Made by a program: the position numbers and the translations under genes. From contig NZ_JAOARO010000059.1 in assembly GCF_025211055.1 (NCBI RefSeq), positions 99,149 through 163,148 on the forward strand: a DNA stretch of 64,000 nt, read 5' to 3'. The first letter of the stretch is position 1; each line of letters begins with the position of its first letter. The DNA comes from Vallitalea sp. (lineage in GTDB: Bacteria > Bacillota > Clostridia > Lachnospirales > Vallitaleaceae). This document shows positions 54,281 to 62,975 of this stretch, one piece after another. Under the pieces are notes generated by a model. It was not told the origin of the DNA. It did not search any database and saw nothing but the letters and a program-made list of their open reading frames with translations.

Positions 54281-55711
54281 TTGTATAATGTTTATGAAAC
54301 CCCATTAGGAGCTAGATATGCTAGTAAAGAAATGTTATATCTCTTTTCTCCAGACAAAAAATTCAAAACATGGAGAAAGCTATGGATAGCACTTGCAGAA
54401 GCTGAAAAAGAGTTAGGTATTGATATTAGCGATGAGCAAATAAATGAGTTAAAGAAGTTTGAAGATGATATTAATTATGAAGTAGCAAAAGAAAGAGAAA
54501 AAATCGTTCGTCATGACGTTATGTCACATGTTTATGCCTATGGATGCCAAGCACGGGTAGCTAAACCGATAATTCATTTAGGAGCCACAAGCTGTTATGT
54601 AGGAGATAATACAGATATAATAATTATGACAGAAGCCTTAAAACTAATAAAAGATAAATTAGTTAATGTTATAGATAAATTATCGAAATTCGCATTAGAA
54701 TATAAAGATATGCCCACACTAGGATTTACGCATTATCAACCAGCTCAGTTAACTACTGTTGGCAAAAGAGCATGCTTATGGATAGAAGATTTGCTAATGG
54801 ATTATGAAGATGTTGAATATCAATTGAATAAAGCTAAGCTAAGAGGGGTAAAAGGTACTACAGGTACTCAAGCAAGTTTCCTTAACCTTTTTGAAGGTAA
54901 TCACGAAAAAGTTAAAGAATTAGATAAACTAGTTGCATCAAAATTAGGATATGACGATACATTCCCTGTAACAGGACAAACTTATCCAAGAAAACTTGAC
55001 TCACAAATGTTGAATGTATTAAGTACTATTGCACAATCAGCATATAAATTCAGCAATGATATTAGATTATTACAGAATTTAAAAGAAATAGAAGAACCAT
55101 TTGAAAAAAGTCAAATAGGATCATCTGCTATGGCTTACAAAAGAAATCCTATGAGAAGTGAAAGAATATCATCTTTAGCTAGACATATCATATGTAATGC
55201 ACTTAATCCAGCTATTACGGCTTCAACACAATGGTTTGAGAGAACTCTTGATGATAGTGCTAATAAAAGATTATCTGTACCACAAGCATTCTTGGCTACA
55301 GATGCAGTTTTAGAGATATTTATGAATGTAGTTGATGGTCTTGTAGTATATGATAAAGTAATTCATCAAAGAATCATGAGTGAGTTACCTTTTATGGCTA
55401 CTGAAACTATTCTCATGGAAGGTGTAAAACGTGGTGGAGATAGACAAGAATTACATGAGAAGATAAGAGTATTATCTATGGAAGCTGGTAAACAAGTTAA
55501 GATGGAAGGTAAGAAAAATGACCTGATTGAACGTATTTTAGCTGATGGAACATTTGGAATGAGTGAAGAGGAAATATTATCAATCTTAAGACCAGAAAAT
55601 TTCATTGGAAGATCTCCACAGCAAGTTGAAGATTTTATTGCTAACTATGTTAAAGCTATATTAGATCAAAACAAAGATATATTAGGAAAAACTGCTGAAT
55701 TAAGTGTTTAA
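54281..55711 (+). CDS. purB: Adenylosuccinate lyase
   Basis: Catalyses two steps of purine synthesis (SAICAR to AICAR, adenylosuccinate to AMP). 476 residues: RYASKEMLYLFSPDKKFKTW, SHVYAYGCQARVAKPIIHLG, LGFTHYQPAQLTTVGKRACL and the signature SSAMAYKRNPMRSERISSLA. Start TTG with AAAGGATG. A TATAAT at about 54185 may belong to its promoter; the -35 is weak. No purine riboswitch is visible. Confidence 0.96.
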   Translation: MYNVYETPLGARYASKEMLYLFSPDKKFKTWRKLWIALAEAEKELGIDISDEQINELKKFEDDINYEVAKEREKIVRHDVMSHVYAYGCQARVAKPIIHLGATSCYVGDNTDIIIMTEALKLIKDKLVNVIDKLSKFALEYKDMPTLGFTHYQPAQLTTVGKRACLWIEDLLMDYEDVEYQLNKAKLRGVKGTTGTQASFLNLFEGNHEKVKELDKLVASKLGYDDTFPVTGQTYPRKLDSQMLNVLSTIAQSAYKFSNDIRLLQNLKEIEEPFEKSQIGSSAMAYKRNPMRSERISSLARHIICNALNPAITASTQWFERTLDDSANKRLSVPQAFLATDAVLEIFMNVVDGLVVYDKVIHQRIMSELPFMATETILMEGVKRGGDRQELHEKIRVLSMEAGKQVKMEGKKNDLIERILADGTFGMSEEEILSILRPENFIGRSPQQVEDFIANYVKAILDQNKDILGKTAELSV

Positions 55712-55800
55712 TGAACTTATTAAAATGGACATATGAATGTTTTAGTTCAATTATATATAATAGAAATAAATGTTAATAGTGTATGGAAAAGAGGATAGGT

Positions 55801-56595
55801 ATGGGTAAAGTAGGATTTATTGGTACCGGAAATATGGGCTATGCTATGATGAAAGGAATTGTAGATAGTCTAAAGAATATAGAATTATTATATACAGATG
55901 TTAATAAAAAAAGATTAGAAGAAATTAAGTCAGATATTGGATTTAATTATGTGAATAGTAATAAGGAATGTGTGAAAGAATCAAAGTATGTTATATTAGC
56001 TGTCAAACCACAGTATTATACGCAAGTACTTGATGAAATTAAAGAAGTTATTACTAATCAACATATAATTATATCTATAGCACCTGGTATTAAGATTGAT
56101 GATCTGAAAGATAAACTTGGTAATGAAACAAAAATCGTTAGAGCTATGCCTAATACACCAGCTTTGGTAGGAGAAGGCATGAGTGCCGTAAGCTTTTCAG
56201 GTGATGATTATGAAGCTTATGAAAAAGACATGGTAACTAGTATTTTTAAGTCTTTTGGTGATATGGTAGAACTGCCAGAACATCTTATGAATGCAGTAGT
56301 AGCAGTGTCAGGAAGTTCACCAGCATATGTATATATGTTTATTGAAGCCATGGCTGATGCAGGAGTTTTATTTGGATTACCTAGAGACACATCTTACCAG
56401 TTAGCGGCTGGAGCTGTTCTTGGTTCAGCTAAGATGGTTTTAGAAACAGGTAAACATCCTGGAGAATTAAAAGATGCTGTATGTTCACCAGGTGGAACAA
56501 CTATAGAAGCTGTATCAGAACTTGAAAAAAATGGTTTTAGAAGTGCTGTAATCGAGGCTATGAAGTCATGTTATAATAAAACCATGTCATTTTAG
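55801..56595 (+). CDS. proC: Pyrroline-5-carboxylate reductase
   Basis: Last step of proline synthesis. 264 residues: KVGFIGTGNMGYAMMKGIVD, YVILAVKPQYYTQVL, IVRAMPNTPALVGEGMSAV, and the C-terminal signature AVAVSGSSPAYVYMFIEAMA with HPGELKDAVCSPGGTTIEAV. ATG 55801 is preferred to 55783 because AAGAGG is placed for it. The Nudix gene follows after 19 bases. Confidence 0.95.
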   Translation: MGKVGFIGTGNMGYAMMKGIVDSLKNIELLYTDVNKKRLEEIKSDIGFNYVNSNKECVKESKYVILAVKPQYYTQVLDEIKEVITNQHIIISIAPGIKIDDLKDKLGNETKIVRAMPNTPALVGEGMSAVSFSGDDYEAYEKDMVTSIFKSFGDMVELPEHLMNAVVAVSGSSPAYVYMFIEAMADAGVLFGLPRDTSYQLAAGAVLGSAKMVLETGKHPGELKDAVCSPGGTTIEAVSELEKNGFRSAVIEAMKSCYNKTMSF

Positions 56596-56614
56596 ATTAT
56601 GTAGAGATTGAGAG

Positions 56615-57166
56615 ATGAAACAAATGGATAAAAAAATCAAACGATTAGATAGAAAAGAAGTATTTAACGGAAAAAGAGTAAGGTTAGTAATAGATAAACT
56701 AAAAATGCCTAATGATAAAGAAGTTAATTGGGAACTTATTACTCATCCTGGTGCAGCAGCAGTAATACCTATTGATAATGATGGTAATATAATCATGGTT
56801 AGACAATATAGAAACGCTGCCGATGATTATGTACTTGAAATTCCAGCTGGTGGAGTAGAAGAAGGCGAAGATCCTAGTTTATGTGCTAAGAGAGAGTTAG
56901 AAGAAGAAACGGGTTATAAATCTGATAATATCCAGTATCTATTAAAATTCTATTCAAGTATTGGTATAACAGATGAAATGATAACTATCTATGTAGCAAC
57001 AGATTTGCAGGAATCACAACAGAATCTTGATGATGATGAATACGTAACTATTGAAAAATATAAGCTTGATGAATTAGTTGATATGATTTATTCAGGTCAG
57101 ATAACTGATGGTAAAACCATTTCAGGATTGTTAGCTTATAAATGTAAATTAAATAATATGAAATAA
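56615..57166 (+). CDS. Nudix hydrolase, ADP-ribose pyrophosphatase type
   Basis: 183 residues. The Nudix box is complete: GGVEEGEDPSLCAKRELEEE then TGY. Upstream VRQYRNAADDYVLEIPAG is the ADP-ribose pyrophosphatase pattern. Cleaves ADP-ribose to AMP and ribose 5-phosphate. Starts at ATG 56615 or 56624. Same transcript as proC; a long terminator follows. Confidence 0.94.
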   Translation: MKQMDKKIKRLDRKEVFNGKRVRLVIDKLKMPNDKEVNWELITHPGAAAVIPIDNDGNIIMVRQYRNAADDYVLEIPAGGVEEGEDPSLCAKRELEEETGYKSDNIQYLLKFYSSIGITDEMITIYVATDLQESQQNLDDDEYVTIEKYKLDELVDMIYSGQITDGKTISGLLAYKCKLNNMK

Positions 57167-57184
57167 TAATATCAGATAAGCCTG

Positions 57185-57235
57185 AAAAGTCTTAGATTAA
57201 TATGAATTATAATAATATTAATCTAAGACTTTTTT
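57185..57235 (+). terminator. Terminator after the Nudix gene
   Basis: AAAAGTCTTAGATTAATAT (57185-57203) pairs exactly over 19 bases with ATATTAATCTAAGACTTTT (57215-57233), then T. Confidence 0.92.
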
Positions 57236-57282
57236 ACTATATTAACCGTTTAAATTAAATTTTATTTTCTAAGTACAAGCAC

Positions 57283-57311
57283 TCATATAATTAATTTTTT
57301 GCTCATATATT
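57283..57311 (+). promoter_or_regulatory. Sigma-E-like promoter of spoIIM
   Basis: TCATATA (57283-57289), 14-base spacer, CATATATT (57304-57311). The -10 is identical to that of the spoIVA promoter at 12057-12064. spoIIM is sigma-E-dependent in Bacillus. Confidence 0.5.
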
Positions 57312-57391
57312 AGTTTATATACAGAATGATTATTCAATAAAAAGTAAGACTGAAGATATCAATAAGTTATATAAATTAAGGAGAGATTTGA

Positions 57392-58015
57392 GTGACTAAT
57401 GTATTAAGAAGATATAGAAAAAAAATAAGTGTTTTTAAAATACAGTTTATACTATTTTTAATAGCTATTGCAGTAGGGTCATTATTTGCCAATAATCTAA
57501 ATGGTAATCGAATTGAAGAATACAAGTTATTGTCAGGTTATTTTATAACTAAATTTCCATCTAGCGATTATCTTAATATTGAATTATTCAAATTCATCAT
57601 ATGGAAGAGAATTAAGTTAATTCTTGGTATTTGGATACTTGGATTTACATTTTTCGAGATTATAATAAATTATATTATAGTCATATATTTTGGTTTCAGC
57701 ATTGGTTTTATATTTTCTATAGGACTTATGACTAATGGATTCAAAGGTTATTTGATGTATATAATACTTTTATTACCTCAATACATATTTTATATTCCAG
57801 TAATGATATATCTCATAGTTAAAAGTACTAATTTCTGTTCTAATTTGTACAGTCATAGAAGTAGAACAAGAGGTTTTAATATAAATAAACAAATGTTTAT
57901 AGAATATTTTTTTGTACTTATAATATGCATAATATTCACTATTGTAGGGGGTATCATGGAAACTTACGTAAACCCTCAATTAGTAAAATGGTACATTTCT
58001 GCCATAAATTTGTAA
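57392..58015 (+). CDS. spoIIM: Stage II sporulation protein M
   Basis: Part of the SpoIID-SpoIIM-SpoIIP complex that drives engulfment. 207 residues, five membrane segments: FKIQFILFLIAIAVGSLFAN, ILGIWILGFTFFEIIINYII, VIYFGFSIGFIFSIGLM, LLLPQYIFYIPVMIYLIV, FVLIICIIFTIVGGIMETYV. Ends with the family motif ETYVNPQLVKW. Start GTG with AAGGAGAG. Followed by the xerD gene, as in Bacillus. Confidence 0.95.
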   Translation: MTNVLRRYRKKISVFKIQFILFLIAIAVGSLFANNLNGNRIEEYKLLSGYFITKFPSSDYLNIELFKFIIWKRIKLILGIWILGFTFFEIIINYIIVIYFGFSIGFIFSIGLMTNGFKGYLMYIILLLPQYIFYIPVMIYLIVKSTNFCSNLYSHRSRTRGFNINKQMFIEYFFVLIICIIFTIVGGIMETYVNPQLVKWYISAINL

Positions 58016-58086
58016 AAAATATTCGACTTTTGGAGTAAAATATATTATAATCAAATGTATATGAAGTACTGCAAAGGAAGAAAATA

Positions 58087-58968
58087 ATGAGAGAAACAGT
58101 ATCTAAGTTCTTAGACTATTTAAAAACTGAAAAGGGTTCATCCCAAAATACTATAGCATCCTATGAAAGGGATGTTAATAATTTAATTAACTACCTAGAG
58201 TCCAATTCTTTGACCATTGGTAAAATAACTAATACTAATCTTAATTCTTATTTAATTAATTTAGAGAAGATGGGTAGAGCGCCATCAACAATATCTAGAA
58301 ATGTTGCTTCAATCCATAGCTATTTTAGATATCTATATAAAAATGATATGATAAAACAAGATCCTTCTAGTAATTTGCTGTCTCCTAAGATAGAAAAGAA
58401 ATTACCGCAAGTATTAACTATGGAAGAAGTAGATATTTTATTAAGTCAGCCAAGCGATAATGACTGCAAAGGTATACGAGACAAGGCAATGTTGGAAGTT
58501 TTGTATGCAACGGGTATACGTGTATCTGAATTAATTAATTTAAAAAAAGACGATATTAATATTAACTTAGGTTATATTAAATGCAATGATAAGAAAAAAG
58601 AACGTATTATACCTATGGGACAAGTATCCAAAGATGCTCTTTCCAATTATTTGGATCATGCAAGAGAGATAATGATAAAAGATCCAGGTGAGAATATCTT
58701 ATTCGTTAGCTGCTTAGGTCATAAAATGAGCAGACAGGGATTTTGGAAGATAGTTAAATCATATGCAAATAAAGCTGGTATATACAAAAAGATTACACCC
58801 CATATACTTAGGCATTCTTTTGCTACACACCTTGTTGAAAACGGAGCTGATCTTCGTTCAGTACAAGAAATGTTAGGTCACTCTGATATATCTACTACTC
58901 AGATATACGCTAAGATGTCTAATAATAGATTAAAAGAAGTGTATTCAAAAGCTCATCCTAGAGCTTAG
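58087..58968 (+). CDS. xerD: Tyrosine recombinase XerD
   Basis: Resolves chromosome dimers at dif. 293 residues: SAM-like DNA-binding N-domain (FLDYLKTEKGSSQNTIASYE), then the catalytic domain with Arg145 in ATGIRVSELINL, His-x-x-Arg in HILRHSFATHLVENGADLRS, and HSDISTTQIYAK with the nucleophile Tyr. Length and position after spoIIM fit xerD rather than a phage integrase. Terminator follows. Confidence 0.93.
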   Translation: MRETVSKFLDYLKTEKGSSQNTIASYERDVNNLINYLESNSLTIGKITNTNLNSYLINLEKMGRAPSTISRNVASIHSYFRYLYKNDMIKQDPSSNLLSPKIEKKLPQVLTMEEVDILLSQPSDNDCKGIRDKAMLEVLYATGIRVSELINLKKDDININLGYIKCNDKKKERIIPMGQVSKDALSNYLDHAREIMIKDPGENILFVSCLGHKMSRQGFWKIVKSYANKAGIYKKITPHILRHSFATHLVENGADLRSVQEMLGHSDISTTQIYAKMSNNRLKEVYSKAHPRA

Positions 58969-58993
58969 ATATATGATTATAGATTCTACATAT

Positions 58994-59015
58994 GACTGCC
59001 AGAAGGCAGTCTTTT
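58994..59015 (+). terminator. Terminator after xerD
   Basis: GACTGCC-AGAA-GGCAGTC followed by TTTT. Confidence 0.88.
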
Positions 59016-59123
59016 ATTATTTTCCTAACAAATGAACTTTCCTTATACTTGATAATAATCTATATATTTGATATGCTAATAAAGTAACTGGGAGCTTTGA
59101 TTAATTAGAAAAGAGGAACTATT

Positions 59124-59807
59124 ATGTATAAGTTAGTTATACTTGATGCTGACGGAACGCTGTTTAACTATGAAAAGGCGGAAAAATATGCATTGAGTGA
59201 GTCTTTCAAACTATTTTCTTTTGAAGGAGATATTCTAGACATAAGTAATTACTATAAAGAGATTAATTTGAACCTATGGTTAGAATTAGAAAAAGGTAAT
59301 ATAACTAAAGAAGAGTTGAGATACGAGAGATTCAGTAGAGTATTTAAACAATATAAGCTTGATTATGATGTTAATAAATTCAGTGACCAATATTTGATAA
59401 AATTAGGAGAAAGTAATTTTTTAATAGACGAAGCTGAAGAAATATGTAAATATCTTAAGAATAAAGGCTATAAAATAATAGTATTAACAAATGGAATAAA
59501 AAAAGTACAAGTATCAAGGCTAGAGAAATCTAATATAAAAAAATACATAGATAAGATGATAGTCTCAGAAGAGGTAGGAGTAAATAAACCAGACCCAGTT
59601 ATTTTTGACTATACATTCAATTTAATTGGACATAATGATAAAAATAATGCAATTATGATAGGAGATTCTCTTACTGCTGATATCCAGGGAGGAATCAATC
59701 ATGGAATTGATACATGCTGGGTCAACTTGAATAACATAAAAAACACAACAAATATAATTCCAAAGTACGAAATACATACTTTAGGAGAATTAACAACCAT
59801 ATTATAA
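59124..59807 (+). CDS. HAD-family phosphatase, YjjG-type
   Basis: 227 residues of the HAD superfamily: motif I LDADGTLFNYEKAE (nucleophile Asp), motif II IIVLTNGIKKVQ, Lys in VSEEVGVNKPDPVIFDY and motif IV IMIGDSLTADIQGGINHGID. The sequence fits YjjG/YfnB non-canonical pyrimidine nucleotidases, which remove damaged nucleotides. The substrate is not certain. SD AGAGGA. Single gene. Confidence 0.9.
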   Translation: MYKLVILDADGTLFNYEKAEKYALSESFKLFSFEGDILDISNYYKEINLNLWLELEKGNITKEELRYERFSRVFKQYKLDYDVNKFSDQYLIKLGESNFLIDEAEEICKYLKNKGYKIIVLTNGIKKVQVSRLEKSNIKKYIDKMIVSEEVGVNKPDPVIFDYTFNLIGHNDKNNAIMIGDSLTADIQGGINHGIDTCWVNLNNIKNTTNIIPKYEIHTLGELTTIL

Positions 59808-59926
59808 TCTTAAGTTTAGTTTCGATGTATTATTTAATCTTTAATTATAAATAACTGAGTTTATGAATAGATATAAGGCTAAATGCAAATATTTTTATAA
59901 TAGAGATTAATATAAGGAGCTAAATG

Positions 59927-60559
59927 ATGAATAAAGATATTTTAAAGAGAGTACCAAAACATATAGGAATTATACCAGATGGAAATAGAAGATGGGCTGT
60001 TGGCCATAATATGGACAAAAAAGATGGATATTTTTATGGCATAGACCCAGGATTTAAGTTATATGAAACAATGCTTGAGTATGGTGTTAAGGAAGCTACA
60101 TTTTATGGTTTTACTAGGGATAATACAAAAAGACCATCTAATCAAAAAGCAGCATTCATAGAGGCTTGTGTTAGTGCTGTTAATAACCTAGCCAATAGAG
60201 ATGCCAATTTATTAATAGTGGGTAACAGTAAATCAGATGTATTTCCAAAAGAACTATTGAAATATGCTAATAAAAGAGTGAAATTCGGTAAAGGTCTTAT
60301 TAACATCAATTTCCTTGTTAATTACGACTGGAAATGGGATCTTAATAATGGTATTAATAATATTGCTTCTTCAGATATATCAAGAATAGACCTAATTATC
60401 AGATGGGGAGGCAGAAGACGCTTAAGTGGTTTTCTGCCTGTACAATCAGTATATTCTGATATATATGTCATTGATGAGTATTGGCCTGATTTCAAGAAAG
60501 ATCATTTCAAGGAAGCTCTTAGATGGTATCAAACAACAGATATTACATTAGGCGGTTAA
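59927..60559 (+). CDS. Divergent cis-prenyltransferase (undecaprenyl diphosphate synthase family)
   Basis: 210 residues, shorter than normal UppS (~250). The family core is clear: HIGIIPDGNRRWAVGHNM, ATFYGFTRDNTKRPSNQKAA, DLIIRWGGRRRLSGFLPVQS, SDIYVIDEYWPDF. Compared with E. coli UppS, Asp26 and the Arg/Ser pyrophosphate site are kept, but the SxENW loop reads TRDNT (Trp lost) and the metal-associated Glu213 position is Asp. The usual neighbours of uppS (frr, cdsA) are missing, so this is a second, special-purpose enzyme or pseudo-enzyme. ATG 59927 is seven bases from AAGGAG. Confidence 0.85.
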   Translation: MNKDILKRVPKHIGIIPDGNRRWAVGHNMDKKDGYFYGIDPGFKLYETMLEYGVKEATFYGFTRDNTKRPSNQKAAFIEACVSAVNNLANRDANLLIVGNSKSDVFPKELLKYANKRVKFGKGLININFLVNYDWKWDLNNGINNIASSDISRIDLIIRWGGRRRLSGFLPVQSVYSDIYVIDEYWPDFKKDHFKEALRWYQTTDITLGG

Positions 60560-60571
60560 AGGGAGAGAGAA

Positions 60572-61276
60572 ATGGAATTCTATTATGATTCTAGAAAGAT
60601 TGAATATACCATCAAATATAGTAAACGTAAGACGATTGCAATTCATATTGAACCATCAAATAATATCATTGTAAAAGCTCCAATAGGTATGGATGCGAAC
60701 AAGCTCAAGGAATTAGTGGAGAGCAAGGGTAAATGGATTTCTAACAAATTGAAAGAATCCAATGATTATAAGATACGAAAGAGGACATATAAAAAAGGTG
60801 AATTATTTTTATTTCTAGGTAAAGAATATCCATTAGATCTGATGATAGATGAAACAGCTAATGTTATGAGCGTAGAGGTTATAAATAGTTCACTTAGAAT
60901 TATTGCTAATACAGAAGATAAAGACAGTATAAAAAATCTCTTAGAAGAGTTTTATAAAAAGCAAACTAGAATAATTATTCAAGATAGAATAAAATATTAC
61001 CAAAAATATTTTATTGTTAGACCTAATAATATTAGAATTAAGAAGCAAAAAACAAGATGGGGAAGTTGTAGTTCATTGAAAAACCTGAATTTCAATCTGA
61101 AATTATCAATGGCTAAACTCTCTGTTATTGATTACATAGTAGTTCATGAGATGAGTCATTTGATACATCTTAATCATTCAAAAGACTTTTGGAACTTAGT
61201 AAAAAGTGTTTTACCTAATTATAAGGATGAGAAAGATTGGTTAAAACATAATGGTAGAAGATTAACGTTAGATTAA
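60572..61276 (+). CDS. YgjP-like (DUF45/M48-type) metallopeptidase
   Basis: 234 residues: beta-rich N-domain (IEYTIKYSKRKTIAIHIEPS, NIIVKAPIGMDANKLKELVE), then KTRWGSCSSLKNLNFNLKLS and the zinc motif His-Glu-x-x-His in VVHEMSHLIHLNHSKDFWNL with the downstream third ligand. Family YgjP/DUF45 (SprT-like); role unclear. Thirteen bases separate it from the prenyltransferase gene, so both are likely cotranscribed. Confidence 0.92.
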   Translation: MEFYYDSRKIEYTIKYSKRKTIAIHIEPSNNIIVKAPIGMDANKLKELVESKGKWISNKLKESNDYKIRKRTYKKGELFLFLGKEYPLDLMIDETANVMSVEVINSSLRIIANTEDKDSIKNLLEEFYKKQTRIIIQDRIKYYQKYFIVRPNNIRIKKQKTRWGSCSSLKNLNFNLKLSMAKLSVIDYIVVHEMSHLIHLNHSKDFWNLVKSVLPNYKDEKDWLKHNGRRLTLD

Positions 61277-61296
61277 ATTTAATATAACTTCATCAA

Positions 61297-61321
61297 ATTA
61301 AAGGTGGGAAAAGTTGAGTTA
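61297..61321 (+). repeat. Repeated leader motif with tiny ORF, copy 2
   Basis: ATTAAAGGTGGGAAAA then GTTGAGTTA, one base longer than the copy at 24411-24434. Here TTG AGT TAA would give a two-codon ORF after a good SD. Confidence 0.5.
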
Positions 61322-61349
61322 ATGACAATAGAAAAAGGGAGTAACAGAT

Positions 61350-62720
61350 ATGATTAAAAAAAGAGGTTTAAGGATTATTATTACTATTTTATTAGTTACG
61401 TGCTTAATCCCAGTAAGCATTTCTTCTAATGCAAAGGGTTTGTCTGGGTCAATAGAAGAATTTATTGAAACATATACCATATCTAATGAAGATGAAGATA
61501 AATGCGAAGAGATACCTAGCATTGAATATGATAATAAATTATTTTTACCAATTCAGGATATAGCACGTATGTTAGGTAAAAAAATAATAACTAAGGATAA
61601 AGCAATTAAAATGTACAATGAAAACAATAAAAAAGACTTTAAATTGAAAGAGGGATTTTTGCTCCATGGTTTCTATGCCTTGAATTCATATAATCAGTTT
61701 GAGGAATTACACAGAGGTAAGACACTTTCAAATTTTGATTCTCTATCTTTTGGATGGAGTAGGATAGATCAAGTTGGTGATGGGGTAGAATTAACTTTTG
61801 AGGGTAGAGATTTTCGTATTCCAAATGCTTATGATGATACACTTCATAAGGTAAATGATATACCAAAGCAGCTAATGATATTTGCTGATGATAGTAACAA
61901 TAGAAACGATTATTTTAAAGCTATTTTCAAGGATATGGATAATATAATTAATCAAATAGCTGATACAGTTAATAGCAAAAATACTGTATATAAAAAATTA
62001 GCATTTGATGGTGTGACAATTGATTTTGAAACTGTTAACAAAGAAGATCAAGATTCATTTATCACTTTCCTGAAAAAATTAAGAACCAAACTTGGCAAGG
62101 ATAAAACAATTTATGTAGCCATACCATCGGTTAAATACTATAGTTATTACAAGTACAAAGAAATCTTGGAAATAGTTGATTATGTAATACTTATGGAACA
62201 TGATTTTGATATGAAAGTTAGACAAAGTACCTATAGTAATATAGCTAAAAGTGCTCTAAGTCCAATTGCTCTTATAGAACAAGATATAAAGACATTGGTA
62301 GAAAAAGTTGGAGATGACTATAAAGATAAAATAGTATTACAGATCAGTTTCGGTAGTTCCCAATGGATTAGCAATAAAGATAATGCATATAGAAGGGTAA
62401 TGTCATCACCATCCTACAATCTAATTTATGACCGTATTTGTAAGGAGTTAGATAATAAGGTTAAAAAAGAAGATTTGCTATTTTATAATAAATTATATGA
62501 AAATCCGTATTTGATATACATCAATGATAAAAAAGAGAATAATTACATTTGGTACGAAAACTGGGATAGTGTATTAGCCAAGATAAAATTAGCAAGTGAA
62601 TATAACCTAGGAGGAATTTCTTTATGGAGATTAGGAACTGTTCCTAATTATTACAGTAAATATGGTAAAGAAGCAGGATTAGACATTTGGTATAGATTAA
62701 GTAATTTATTTGACAAGTAA
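61350..62720 (+). CDS. Secreted GH18-like glycoside hydrolase with N-terminal copper-amine-oxidase-like domain
   Basis: 456 residues. Signal peptide (RIIITILLVTCLIPVSISSNA, cleaved near residue 28). Residues ~57-90 resemble a copper-amine-oxidase-like substrate domain (YDNKLFLPIQDIARMLGKKI). The barrel carries the GH18 signature DGVTIDFE (220-227) with catalytic Glu227, and ends YNLGGISLWRLGT, typical of spore-coat YaaH/YdhD-type GH18 proteins. Likely acts on N-acetylglucosamine polymers of wall or cortex. SD AAAGGGAG. Confidence 0.88.
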   Translation: MIKKRGLRIIITILLVTCLIPVSISSNAKGLSGSIEEFIETYTISNEDEDKCEEIPSIEYDNKLFLPIQDIARMLGKKIITKDKAIKMYNENNKKDFKLKEGFLLHGFYALNSYNQFEELHRGKTLSNFDSLSFGWSRIDQVGDGVELTFEGRDFRIPNAYDDTLHKVNDIPKQLMIFADDSNNRNDYFKAIFKDMDNIINQIADTVNSKNTVYKKLAFDGVTIDFETVNKEDQDSFITFLKKLRTKLGKDKTIYVAIPSVKYYSYYKYKEILEIVDYVILMEHDFDMKVRQSTYSNIAKSALSPIALIEQDIKTLVEKVGDDYKDKIVLQISFGSSQWISNKDNAYRRVMSSPSYNLIYDRICKELDNKVKKEDLLFYNKLYENPYLIYINDKKENNYIWYENWDSVLAKIKLASEYNLGGISLWRLGTVPNYYSKYGKEAGLDIWYRLSNLFDK

Positions 62721-62739
62721 ATATTATTGTAAAAGAGAT

Positions 62740-62780
62740 AACCTCTTAAGTAGATATTAATACTTAAGAGGTTTATTATT
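62740..62780 (+). terminator. Terminator-like hairpin after the GH18 gene
   Basis: AACCTCTTAAGTA (62740-62752) pairs with TACTTAAGAGGTT (62761-62773) perfectly; TATTATTATT follows. Confidence 0.7.
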
Positions 62781-62864
62781 ATTGTAATCATATAAATAAT
62801 TATAACAAGGATAAAGAAGATTTGGATAAATATTTAGTAAAATATATTTATCAGTAAAATATTG

Positions 62865-62975
62865 AAGATAAAAACACAGTTTTGGTTGATAGTCCAAACG
62901 TATCATATATGATATCAGTAACCTGCCCCCCTGGGGTTGTCCATTCTTCATAATAATATTACAGGGGGAATTATA
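62865..62975 (+). promoter_or_regulatory. Candidate yjdF-type (azaaromatic) riboswitch leader
   Basis: The leader of the DUF2992 gene holds a TTTGG/CCAAA hairpin, the palindrome TATCATATATGATA (62901-62914) and AACCTGCCCCCCTGGGGTT (62920-62938). CCCCCTG (62927-62933) can pair either with the SD as CAGGGGG (62962-62968) or, as CCCC, with the GGGG next to it. Genes of this family are controlled by the yjdF riboswitch in other Firmicutes; the identity of the aptamer was not verified base by base. Confidence 0.5.

Noticed and set aside
58087..58968. Xer-type recombinase as the integrase of a mobile island
   Set aside because: Length, motifs and the spoIIM neighbour fit chromosomal XerD; no attachment-site repeats or phage genes nearby.
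62757..62951. 64-residue minus-strand ORF over the DUF2992 leader
   Set aside because: It covers the terminator hairpin and the riboswitch-like leader; no supporting SD or family.
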